A stretch of DNA of 64,000 nt from positions 434,001 through 498,000 of the forward strand of contig QYAI01000007.1 in NCBI GenBank assembly GCA_003988855.1, given 5' to 3'. A program made the position numbers and the translations under genes. Shown one piece after another: positions 45,700-56,449 of the stretch; position 1 is the first letter of the stretch, and each line of letters opens with the position of its first letter. Under the pieces are notes generated by a model. It had not been told where the DNA came from. It did no database searches and worked only from the letters and a program-made list of their open reading frames with translations. The stretch is from Arachnopeziza araneosa (Eukaryota > Ascomycota > Leotiomycetes > Helotiales > Arachnopezizaceae).

Positions 45700-48600
45700 A
45701 TGCCGCGCTTCAGACGATATCGTGTGTTTTTGATCTTTGCTGCAGTCGCTACCCTCCTCATCATACGATTCACACACTCGAGGGATATCATAAGTCATCT
45801 GCAGTCGCAGAGTTTCGAGATATCCCCCTCGGCCCCCAAGAAAGATAATCAATCAGCGGCATTGAAAGACCAACCGCTAGAATCTCAACACTCTCGTTAT
45901 GTGCAGACTGGTCCAGCTCCCACGTCCATTTCTACTCCTCCGAGAGTAAAGACTACAGAACCCCCAACCAAGATTCCTGCGAAGCCTCAATCGCCTCCAT
46001 CCATACCAAAAATTGTTGTACCAGACAGGATACCGGTACCTCCTTCAAAAGTATACGATGACGAATTCGAGGGCGACATACATCCTGTGGCGCCACCAGG
46101 CAGACAAGACTTGCCAGTTCTCTCCTCCGCACTTCCAACGACTATTCATTGGGAGAAGCAAACAGAGAATTTCCCCGTACCTACGGCCTCTATAATTCGA
46201 TTACCGACAGGGCGACCGCTTCAAATACCTAAAATTCAACATTCCTTTAGTGACGAAACGACCGATGCTAAAATCACACGCGACAAACGGCAAGCAAAAG
46301 TGAAGGATGAGTTCAAGAGAGCTTGGAATGGTTACAAGCAAAATGCATGGCTACATGATGAGCTATCTCCAGTGTCGGGCAAATTCCGGGATCCTTTTTG
46401 TGGATGGGCAGCCACCCTCGTCGATACATTAGATACTCTATGGATTATGGGCCTTCAAGAGGAATTTGAGGAAGCTGCTCGGGCTGTTGATTTCATTGAT
46501 TTCACTACAAGTCCCCGCCCAGATATTCCAATGTTTGAGACCACGATACGCTACCTGGGCGGTCTTTTGGCAGCCTATGATGTTAGCGGAGGACAATATA
46601 AGAATTTGTTGGATAAAGCCGTGGAATTGGCGGAAGTCTTAATGGGAGCTTTTGATACCCCAAACAGAATGCCGGTGCTCTATTACCGTTGGAAACCAAC
46701 CTTCTCCTCACAACCACATCAAGCAAGCCAAAGATCAAGTCTTGCAGAACTTGGTTCATTATCCATGGAATTCACAAGGTTATCACAGCTGACGAAAAAT
46801 CCTGTGTACTACGATGCGATTGCTCGCATCACCAATGCTCTTGCTGAGTGGCAGGAGCGTGGCACTGGGCTTAATGGGGTGTTCCCAGACAATGTTGATG
46901 CGTCAGGATGTAATCGAACAGCACCTTCGGCACATGAGTCTCTTACGGAGCCAGCAATTAGTCCGGCTCATAACCTGGAAGAGCCCGTAGGATTCAGACC
47001 CGATACCCCGGCTACCGTGGTGGAACCGATTCCAAAGAAAGCTAAGGGCAAAGCTTCTGGCCCGGGGACTCTAGAATATCAAGTTTTGGATGGCGAGCCA
47101 GGTAAAGCTAGGATCGTTGGTTGGGGTGATGAGCCAAAGAAAGAGGGTCTGAAGCTTGCAAAGAGAGATATGGATGTAAATTTACCGACTACGAACAACT
47201 CGACCACTGTTCCCACGCCAACAATGGATTCTATAACTGGCTTGCCCCTGGATATCCCTGCCGCAAAAAAGCACGTTGGTGATTCCGTAGGTGACTGGGA
47301 CTGTCGCCCCCAGGGTTTGGAAGGCTCATCAACATGGGGTTCTGAGAAATATTCAATGGGCGGTGGTCAAGACTCCACCTATGAGTACTTCCCAAAGGTA
47401 TGTTCAATTACTATATCACAAAAATATAGATCTGACCTATGCAGCAATTCCTCCTTCTTGGTGGTCTAGAAGATAAATACAAAGATATGTATTTGAAAAC
47501 AATTGAAGCTGTCAAGAAATGGATGATTTATCGTCCCATGCTCCCAGGCGATCCTGATATTTTGTTCTCTGGATCTGTTACAACTTTTGGCGGGCCTGAG
47601 CAGGAGCCCAGGTTGAGTCCAGACGTCGAGCACCTGACCTGCTTCATTGGCGGAATGGTCGGTCTAGGAGCCCAAGTTTTTGGCCTAAAAGAAGATATTG
47701 AACTTGCAAAGAAACTCGCTGACGGTTGTGTATGGGCCTATGGGTCGACCAGCTCGGGTATCATGCCTGAAGGTGCTACTGTCATGCCATGCAAAAGCGC
47801 CGAACATTGTATCTGGAATGAGACGGCATATAACCACTTTTTAGACCCCGAATGGGAAATGAGAGATCAACAGGTCATAGAGTATGAGACGCAGAAAGCC
47901 ATTCGACTAGAACGGGAAAAGATTGAAAAGGAAGAGAAGGCGAGAATCCAAAAGGAGCGCTTGGCTACTGAAGCACAGCTTCAACAAGAGATAAAGACAC
48001 ACGATCCCACAGTTTCGGATTTTATGCATGATTCCTCTACCCATGAGCTGGAGTCTGTAGATCCTACTGGAGGCAGTGCAAGCTTCAAGAAAGATGCACC
48101 TATGTCTCTTCAGAAACGAGCAACAGGCTCTTACAAGAACGAAATTCCTCTTCCTAACACACAAAATTCCGTTGATGAATTCATGCAATCAACAACTCAC
48201 GTTGGCCAAGAAGATACGTCATTCTTGGAAGAAGTGTCGGCACCTATTGTCAAACTCACGCCTCAAGAACAAGCATATGCAAACAGAGTTCACGAGACTG
48301 AAACCGAATTAGCCGATATTTCTGAAGCAGGTCGAGCGGTGGAGAAGCCACTCGTACAGCATGAAATTCAAGAGCTTCCCCCAGATCCATTCCGACCACT
48401 AAACCACAGCGAATATGTCGCCGCAAGAGTAGCTCAGGAGATGCTTCCTCCAGGATTCGTAACCATGTCGTCGCGTAAATACATTCTCAGGTAAGCTACG
48501 TCTCTTCCTAGCGACTTCATAATGCTCACATACTGTTAGACCCGAAGCTATTGAATCGGTTTGGTACATGTACCGCATAACGGGCGATGTAGCGTGGCAA

Positions 48601-48834
48601 GAGAAAGGCTGGAAAATGTTCGAGTCAATTATTGAAGCTACATCCACTAAATATGGCCATTCGGCCATCTTCGACGTTACCCTCAAGACTCCGTATCTGG
48701 TAGATGAAATGGAGAGTTTCTGGTTAGCAGAAACGTTAAAGTATTTCTATTTACTTTATAGTACACCAGACGTCATCAGTTTGGATGAATGGGTGCTGAA
48801 TACTGAAGCTCATCCTTTCCGGCGGCCATCATGA
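45700..48834 (+). CDS. GH47 class I alpha-1,2-mannosidase, long form with two insertions (paralog 2)
   Basis: Type II membrane glycosidase that trims N-glycan mannose in the secretory pathway. Exons 45700-47397, 47445-48490, 48540-48834; 1012 aa, well above the usual 500-650 of the family. A signal anchor VFLIFAAVATLLIIRF follows MPRFRRYR; then comes a long Pro/Ser-rich stem to about residue 185. Catalytic motifs are present: FETTIRYLGGLL, DSTYEYFPK, RPEAIES and the calcium threonine in NTEAHPF. Extra length comes from two insertions: about 140 residues before DSTYEYFPK (46.9-47.33 kb) and about 190 residues, with a charged coiled-coil (KAIRLEREKIEKEEKARIQK), after the C-x-W region (47.85-48.43 kb). 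Each contains a Lys-Arg pair. Both introns match paralog 1 in position and phase. Confidence 0.93.
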
Positions 48835-49845
48835 AAGAGGGCTTCAGATGAGCTGAGCTGCGCTTGAGTCAAGTCGAAGTGATAGCACGAGATGGAGACA
48901 GGTGTTGGAGGTGTTGGGTTCATTTGCTCTCTGTATTAAAGTTTCATTCCAGGCTCCTAGAGAAAGGACGGAATCCTGAAGCAGGACTGCATTTATGGCG
49001 TTTTGGGCACGACTTCATCACCTTAGGATCATAAAAGGCTTAGAAGAATATCATTCAGCTTTTTTGTTTTCAAATTATAGGCTGACTCCCAGCTTGGACC
49101 TTTTCCCAAAGTAGGCAAAGAATTCGGACCATGAACTAGTTTCGCACATGCTTACACCAAGTTTCGATTTGAATACGAATTGCGTATATGTCATCATATT
49201 TTTCGAAGGGACCATCTCGAAGTTCTTACAACACAACACCGCACTTCTACATGCACAAACAAGAAATAATAATGATGAATATAGTTTTAAACTCGAGGAT
49301 CCTCTCTATAACATATATGCTACATCGTACTTCGTGTTCATCAGTCCGCGGGGAGTGTTCTGGGTAGATCGTCAAGGGAAAGAAGAGAAACGGCTTCTGG
49401 ACCTCGGTAAGTTGTACCAGCTGGACCAACCCCCTTTGATTTCCCTCGAATTTCTTCACTGGCTCTTCGGGGAGCTTGTAGGTGGTGGTTGAACATTAGA
49501 TAACCTCAAACGACTTACGGTAAATCCAAATTAGTACTTCAGTGCTACAGCGTGGACAAGATCAGAGGAGACCAAGAAGGCAAGGTTTACTTGTGAGAAG
49601 GCTTTAGTAGATTGGCACTGGACATCCTAGTTGGTAAAACAACATACAATATGGCTCGTAGGTAGACTCCTTGACCATGTGATAAGAAACATTCTCGAGT
49701 CGACCAAAACCCCACCCTAAAATTGGACTTATGAACATCTGTAAAACAATTGCGATCCGGTCTGAAGAATCATATCAACATGGCGGCTTCTTCAACGAAC
49801 CGCAGCAACCATCCATCCGTATATATTGTACCTTCGCCTTAGCTC
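48835..49845. other. Convergent intergenic region
   Basis: 1.0 kb between the GH47 stop and the small gene ending at 49846. A 114-codon ATG frame at 49148-49492 resembles nothing known and was not called. Confidence 0.45.
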
Positions 49846-50190
49846 TCAACTCCTCACTTGGTCATCCCACTTTACTTCCCGTACGTTGACTCGACTTTGA
49901 GGTGTCTTGTCGTCCTTTTTCATCCATTCGAGTCCCATTCTACTCATTCGTTTGCTCTGCTTGCTCTCTTTCTCCGCTCTTGTTTCCTTCTCTGATCGAT
50001 CCGCTTCGTCGCTGTCGCTGCTACCTGCGCTGCATTTCGCCGAGTACGAGGAGGTGGGCGAGTAAATGTATTCACCGTCAACGTATTGTGCCTCTGAGAC
50101 GAATGTGCTTCGGCGGTGGCGTCTGCGGGTGTATCTTTGCTCTAGTCGAAACAATTCAAGCTTTTGGTGAAGGAGGTCGATGAGATTCAT
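49846..50190 (-). CDS. Small uncharacterised fungal protein
   Basis: Single exon, 114 aa, true ATG at 50190. It is basic and arginine-rich near the start (LELFRLEQRYTRRRHRRSTFVSEAQYVDGEYIYSP), Ser/Asp/Glu-rich in the middle, and ends KWDDQVRS. The block from RLEQRYTRRRHRRSTF to YVDGEYIY resembles a short conserved fungal protein of unknown function as I recall it. No signal peptide, membrane segment or catalytic motif. Its biased composition could mean a disordered adaptor; function unknown. Confidence 0.65.
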   Translation of the reverse strand: MNLIDLLHQKLELFRLEQRYTRRRHRRSTFVSEAQYVDGEYIYSPTSSYSAKCSAGSSDSDEADRSEKETRAEKESKQSKRMSRMGLEWMKKDDKTPQSRVNVREVKWDDQVRS

Positions 50191-51200
50191 GATGGTGGTT
50201 GATGGTGAGGGGAGATGGCAAGATGAGTGCTTGTGTAGAGTGGATCCAGACCTTGTGGTAAATAGAGAGGCTTTCTGTATAACTTTGCGCGTATGTATCC
50301 TCCTAACTAATGTTTCTTTCTTGCTTTAAGGGTCGTCAACAAAGGGGAATAGCGCCCCAGACTTCCTCGAGATCTGCCACGCGGAATTGAATAGCCGGTC
50401 GTTTGTCCCAGCCTGGAGACGTGCAGGATGTCTGTGTACAGCGGATGCAAGCAATTCTAGGATGGTGATCAGTTGGCGTCCTGACATTCGTCAGGGACGC
50501 ATTCAGAAGTGATAAAACCGATGCAGGAACAGTCCACGGATTGGAAACATCGTTGTTTGATAAGGGATTCCTGGTCAGAAGCGCCTTTTCAGGCCTATCC
50601 CATCTTGTCCGCGGTATTCCAGGGGGACGAGGCCCGTTCTCCAGGGCCTCGACACTCGACTCGGGCTTGATAAGTGACGCTGGGTCCTGTCGTTGGCCCC
50701 GGACCCCACGAATCTCGGGGATGGCTCACAATTTGGTTAGCTGATAGGGGGTTGCACGTTTTCTAGTGGGGTTCTCACGCTAGAATGTGCCATTTCCATT
50801 TCTCGTATAAGCCACAAAGCCAATAAGGGTGGAACGCCTTTCTAGGAAGGTGGGTGGGAAATCCTTCAACTGGGGTGAAGTCGACGATCGTGAACCATAC
50901 CAAGATCAACGACCACACCGCATAATGTGATGCTCATGGGTTACCACCAAAGCCTTGGAATTGTTGAGTATTTGCGTGATTGCGCCGTACTCCTGCTCTC
51001 TATAACTTCTCTTTGCCGCGTTTGAGACAATCTTATCTATCATTGACGGCTTGAGTGGCGCCATATGTACGATACAGTACCTCCATCCGCAGTGAGACCT
51101 TTTCTGGAAGTGTGCGACGATTATGGGGGACATTCTTATTCTACATTACACGGCTTGTGGAGCCTCTTATTAATGTACCTGGAGCAAAATCTATGAGTTA
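50191..51200. other. Intergenic region
   Basis: 1.0 kb between the ATM1 stop and the small-protein start, both on the minus strand. It includes a GC-rich stretch near 50580-50720 with no gene recognised. Confidence 0.5.
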
Positions 51201-53400
51201 TTACAGCCTTGAACGGTCTTCTCTCTCTTCGCTAATAGCAGAGTCTTCAATATCAATTTCCTGTTCCTCGCCATCATCATCGAACAAGGTTTCTTGGACT
51301 ATAGCTAGAAGTCAGCTCATTCACCACATGAGATGGATTTAAAGACTTACCACTCCATAGCTCGGAATAAACACCACCTGTGTCAATCAACTCCCGATGG
51401 GTGCCACTCTCAGCCACTTGCCCATCCTTGAGCACAATAATCTTGTCGCTGTCATAAATAGTGCGCAATCGGTGCGCCACAAAAACGCTCGTTCTTGACT
51501 TCTCTCGTAGAATACTATTAATGTTTTGCATGAGGGCTTGCTCGGTGTGTGTGTCTAGAGCCGACGTCGCCTCGTCGAAGAAAAGTAACGGAGGATCTTT
51601 CAAGATTAGTCTTGATACAGCCAGTCGTTGTTTCTCTCCTCCTGAGATCATCATTCCTCGTTCCCCGACAGTGGTGTTGTATCCGTCTGGAAAACGAGAT
51701 ATTATATCGTGGATCTGAGCTCTCTGGGCGGCCGCTATAACTTGGTCATTAGAAGCACTCATATCACCATACCGAATGTTGTGCTCGATGGTATCGTTAA
51801 ACAGTGGAGTGTCTTGAGGAACAACTCCAATTGCTTTCCTCAGAGACTCCAGGCTGACTTCACGGATATCTTGGCCATCGATGAGAATCCTCCCTTCCTG
51901 AATATCATAGAATCGGAACAGTAATCTCAAGATTGTCGACTTTCCACATCCGCTTGGCCCAACAATGGCGACTTTCTTGCCAGCAGGAATAACCACGCTC
52001 AAATTCTTCAGAATGGGTCGGTCCGCATGGTACCCAAACGTCACGTTCTCAAAGACAATCTCTCCGCCTTTTCTAAACTCCAAAGGTTTCGCATTTGGGG
52101 GGTCTTTGATAGACACATTGACTTTTTGCAGGTTGAACAACGTCTCCATATCTAGAAGAGACTGGCGAAGCTCTCGGTAAACAGAGCCCAAGAAATTCAG
52201 TGGGAGTGACAGCTGAAATACAAGTTGATTAACCATGACAAGGTCACCAACTGTAAGAGACCCTGAAGCTACTCCATTTGCAGCTAGGTACATTATAGCT
52301 GTAAGAGCGCTTGAGAAGATCAGATTTTGACCAGCATTCAAGAAAGCGAGAGACGTTGCGACTTTGATAGATGATTGCTCATACTCTTTCAGGGCTTGAT
52401 CATATCTGCCAACCTCGTATTTCTCATTGTTAAAGTATTTGACTGCTTCATAGTTGATCAACGAGTCAACAGCGACAGTAGATCCTTTGTTATCTGCTTT
52501 GTTTGCGGCTCTCCGAAATTTGGTTCTCCAGGCCGTGGTCCAAATTGTGAATGCTGAATAGGCTACCATGGTCAATATTGTGATAGCTGCGAACTTTGCG
52601 CCATATTGATAGGTAAGAATACTACAGACCATGGTGATCTCCAACGCGGTAGGAATGAGATGGAAAACCATAGATGTGAGTAGGAAACTGATTCCCTTAG
52701 TACCTCTATCGATAGCCCTCGTCAAACCGCCAGTTTGTTTAGTGAGATGAAAATTGAGATCCAGTCTTAGTAGATGATCAAAAACATTGCAGGCAACTCG
52801 GCGAATGGCTTTTTGAGCAACACTAGCAAAGACAGCATTTCGCAATTCTCCAAATACTGCAGCCCCAATCCTCGTGGTGCCATATGCCAAGATCATTGAG
52901 CCTGCAACAGTGACAGCTGTGCCACCAACAGCTGCAAAATCCACGTTCATGGAATCCACAATGCTCTTGAAATAAAAGGGAACCTGAACATTTAACACTT
53001 TAGCTCCGACCAATAATGCTAAGGAGAGGCCGACTCTGAAACGAGTCCCTAAACTATCTTTTGGCCAGAGATATCGTGACATCTCCTTCATGATCGCCCA
53101 ATCTGCCTTTCGCTGCTCTGAGTTTGTCTTGTCGCCAAGAGCTAGTGGGTCCTTTCTTTCCGGAGTAGGAGCTTCTGCTACCAGCGTCTGAGCTGTTTGT
53201 GGCTTGATATCTGACGCTCCATCTGAGACCTTGAGCTGTCGAAGAGCTTCTTTCTGGATGGTCGTATTCTTTGCAGCATCCTGAAGCACTCTGGCAGTCG
53301 TAAAGACCTGGTACCAGATACCAGCTCTATTCCATCGCTGCGGCCGGGTTAGAGCTCTTGAGCCGAGGCAAGAAGCTCTGTGCAAACTCCGCAGAATCAT
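51201..53400 (-). CDS. ATM1: Mitochondrial ABC transporter Atm1 (ABCB7 type)
   Basis: Inner-membrane half-transporter that exports a sulfur/glutathione compound needed for cytosolic Fe-S assembly and iron regulation. Exons 53400-51351 and 51304-51201; 717 aa. An arginine-rich presequence (MILRSLHRASCLGSRALTRPQRW) is followed by six membrane helices from about residue 120. NRK-type substrate-region sequences include TKQTGGLTRAIDRGTKGISF and NYEAVKYFNNEKYEVGRYD. The nucleotide-binding domain has Walker A GPSGCGKST, signature ISGGEKQR, Walker B LLFFDEATSALD and the H-loop FVAHRL. The short second exon adds an acidic tail (ETLFDDDGEEQEIDIEDSAI). Its promoter is shared with the divergent AIM24 gene. 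Confidence 0.96.
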
Positions 53401-53759
53401 TCTCGAGGTATTGAAGCCCAGTTATCACCTCAGACTATCAAAGCCGCCTCCCCGCATCGTTCAGTAAATAGCTTTGCAAGAACCTGGAGGGGTAGCTCTA
53501 GAGCGTGGTCGTGTTGGGGATCTGGTGCTAACGCAGAACCGATGCAAAAGATATCAAATTGAAGTATCCAAAATCTTGAAGGTATAGAAGAGAGGTTCAG
53601 CGGAGCAAGGTAAGTAAGCTCGCGGCGTTTGTTGCTACTGTAAGGCGCAATCCGAGCCTCGTTTGCGGCAATAGAATTCCCCGAGACACAGCACGGTCTT
53701 TCGCGAACAGAAATGCACCTGGGGCAGTTCTCAAGCATTAACCAGCTTCACGAGTAGCC
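53401..53759. promoter_or_regulatory. Bidirectional promoter region of ATM1 and AIM24
   Basis: 359 bases separate the start codons of two divergent nuclear genes for mitochondrial proteins. No third gene fits here; control elements for both must lie within or overlap the genes. No specific binding site was assigned. Confidence 0.55.
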
Positions 53760-55014
53760 ATGCGCGGTCGAATACCGCTGGGCAATGGCCTCCGAGGTTT
53801 TCGGCAGCTACATGCCTCTTCCTATACGGCCTATTTTCATAGAACAATTCATATCAGCGCAACACCTACCACCGAGTCGCCAAATTTGGCTGGGGATGTT
53901 CTCAGCAACTCAATTGACGCCTCTCCAGATGCTGCAGGTTGGCAATCCCCTCTTCATTGAATAGTTGAACTTGCTAATGGAGGTTTTCTCGTCAGATGCA
54001 CGTTTTGAGGTACTCGGAGCACCCTACTCTCTACTGTCCGTTTCATTATCCGCATCACAAAACTTGTATACTAGGAAGGGGACTTTAGTTGGAGTTAGTG
54101 GGAAGCCGGAAAATGTTTGCCAATTCCATGTGGCTCATCCCATAAAAGTGCTAACAGCCATCCAGACGCAATCCTCCTTATCCATATTAGAGCCATTCAG
54201 ACGAGCCCTTCTCGGCATACCATTTCTTTATCAACGAATTTCTTCCACAAGCCCCATCACAGCCATAATATCAACGAAATCACCACTCTCTTCATTTACG
54301 GTTCTTCATCTCAACGGGACCATAGATTGGATGCTAGCCCAGCGTAAAGCGCTCCTAGCATGGACAGGCCACACCCTCTCCGTCTCTCCTACCATAAATA
54401 GAGGAATGAGCCTCGCACACTGGGGGAACACCCAAGTCACAGGAAGAGGGCTGGTGGCTTTAGCAGGCCCAGGACAGATCTATCAAGTCACGTTGAAAGC
54501 TGGTGAAGAATACGTGGCATATCCAGGAAATGTTGTTGCGTACACAATAACCCAACACCCTCCTTTACCTTATCGCCTAAAATCTTCCAGCCTCCAGTTC
54601 CAAATCCCAAGTCTAGGATTGAGCTATCTCATTCCGGATGTCAAGTTCTTTCGCGTGATGCAGCAGACAGACACCTGGCGTGGCATCGCAAAAATCCTTT
54701 TTGGTCTGAGGACTGCAGCAAGGAGAACGATCTGGGGAGACAGGCTGTTTTTGAAATTCTATGGGCCAACAACGATTTTGATGTCGAGTAGAGCAGTAAG
54801 GATCAGTGATGTGTTGACAGCGAGAGATGTGAATGAGATTGCGGACACAGAAGCCGGTGTCTTGCAAGCGGCTGTCACACTTGTCAATACACCGAAAGTT
54901 AAGGGAGAGAAACAAATCTCCGATGTACCGACTGGCTTTCATGTAGCTGAGGTTGGGAGGGATGGGAAAGTGAGGTTTGAGGATGAAGTCGATGTAAAGA
55001 CTTTTGTTAGATAA
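53760..55014 (+). CDS. AIM24: Mitochondrial biogenesis protein Aim24
   Basis: Inner-membrane protein linked in yeast to MICOS and respiratory-complex integrity. Exons 53760-53937 and 53996-55014; 398 aa. The start MRGRIPLGNGLRGFRQLHASSYTAYFHRTIHISA is a typical presequence. The splice (donor gttggc) gives DAADARFEVLGAPYSLLSVSLSASQNLYTRKGTLVGVSG, the opening of the Aim24/TIGR00266 beta-rich domain. GRGLVALAGPGQIYQVTLKAGEEYVAYPGNVVAYT is the central conserved block of that family. The domain is related to bacterial AIM24 proteins of unknown chemistry. Confidence 0.92.
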
Positions 55015-55479
55015 CGTTTGTAAGATGACCAGTGAATGTAAAACACGAAACTCATAACGGAAGGTCATTTTGTTAAGTGAAAAATGTATATCTATGTCTA
55101 AGAATTATAAGACTCGTACATTGTATGATAATATTTCCCCTTGGTATTTGAAAATACAATGTTATGCCTGTTCACCACCTCGTGTCAAAATAACGCACCG
55201 AACACTTACTTCATCCCTTGTCATATCCCCATCTCCGCTACAAATTGCCTTCTTCTTTACCACCACCGATCTTGCTCTATCCCTCTCTCTATTCAATTCT
55301 TGAGAGGCTCTCTTAGCGCTCCACGTTAGATCACTTCTCCACACGGGAGCTTCTAAAAACCTATCCAGTGTATTAGTATGAGTTTTGATGATAGAGTTAG
55401 AAACTGAATGGCTGAATTCAGAGAATGAGCAACCTAATTTGCTCTAATCTTTAGTCTTAAGACCAAACTTAGGAGAGGG
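55015..55479. other. Convergent intergenic spacer
   Basis: 465 bases between AIM24 and the 2EXR gene. Nothing recognised. Confidence 0.5.
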
Positions 55480-56073
55480 TCAAGTATACCCTAACTTTCC
55501 CTTGAAGGTTCTTCCAAACTCCAAAACCATAAACACCTCTTTCAGCCCCTTCAACTTAGCCAAGCAACTCAGAAGCCCATTTTCACACAACTCATTCCAG
55601 ACGCGGAGATCCACAGCCAAGGAGCGGATGGAGTGTCGCGACGACAATGTAGAGAGGTGGTAGAGTGAGCTACTGATATGAGAAGGGAAAATAGGCAAGA
55701 GACCTGATATGTACAGTATGTCATCTCTGTAGGAGATGGGGATTGGAAGAGGTATATGCTTTGGCTTGGAGTTAGTGAAACCTGGGGGAATGAGAATTGG
55801 TGGACCGAGAGAGAGATATTGGTAGATTGTCATTGTGTAAGCGCGTGATTCTGAGCTGACGGCGAGCAGAATGGGAGGTGGTGTGTTTGATAGATAAGGA
55901 GACCCTGATGGAGAATAAGAGATTTTGAGAATACGGGGGCTCTCTATAAGAGCGAGGATATGGTCGTAGATATTGAGACGCAGTTCTCCTGGAAGATTTA
56001 GAAAGAGGTGGAACTTTTTGAGGCGTTGTGACATTGGTATGAATATTGCGTGGTTTAGATTCGAGTTGGACAT
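55480..56073 (-). CDS. 2EXR-domain protein
   Basis: Single exon, 197 aa from the ATG at 56073; an upstream extension exists only with a non-ATG codon. The segment KKFHLFLNLPGELRLNIYDHIL fits the 2EXR pattern (F-x-x-F-x-x-LP-x-ELR-x-x-I-[WY]), a lineage-expanded domain of filamentous ascomycetes. PPILLAVSSESRAYTMTIYQ is the usual second element (cysteine/serine before the helix). The rest is proline-rich, then a helical end with LAKLKGLKEVFMVLEFGRTF. Molecular function of the family is unknown. An alternative start at the methionine of MSQRLKK would remove 18 residues. Confidence 0.75.
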   Translation of the reverse strand: MSNSNLNHAIFIPMSQRLKKFHLFLNLPGELRLNIYDHILALIESPRILKISYSPSGSPYLSNTPPPILLAVSSESRAYTMTIYQYLSLGPPILIPPGFTNSKPKHIPLPIPISYRDDILYISGLLPIFPSHISSSLYHLSTLSSRHSIRSLAVDLRVWNELCENGLLSCLAKLKGLKEVFMVLEFGRTFKGKLGYT

Positions 56074-56449
56074 GCTAATAAGTTGAGAAGATTTATTTTC
56101 CGGCGTTGTCAAAATGGATTTAAAGACTATTGAACTCGACTTTCAATTAGTGTGAGATGTTGGGATTTCCATAGAATGATCTGATTGAGGTGGGGAAGGG
56201 TGCCCCGCTGCTGAGCTGAAATATAGACACGTGATAATCATTTCCTTTTAATGAAAGTAAGTCCTGAGGTGAAAAAGAGCTTGCGTGGGTTGATTTAGGG
56301 CACTTTAGCTGGGCCGTAACAATTTGAAGCATTAGGTGTATGAAATAGCTAGCTTAAAAAAGTCTGGGAAAATATAGCTCAATTATTTTCTATTCTGCTC
56401 TTAGATCCTTTTGACTCCACCACTCAGAAAAGTGAAAAGGTACCAGTTC
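56074..56449. other. Intergenic spacer
   Basis: 376 bases between the 2EXR start and SCOT stop, both on the minus strand. Nothing recognised. Confidence 0.5.

Noticed and set aside
49148..49492. 114-codon ATG open frame on the plus strand
   Set aside because: No recognisable domain, biased composition, lies in the shared 3' region of two convergent genes; not enough to call a gene.
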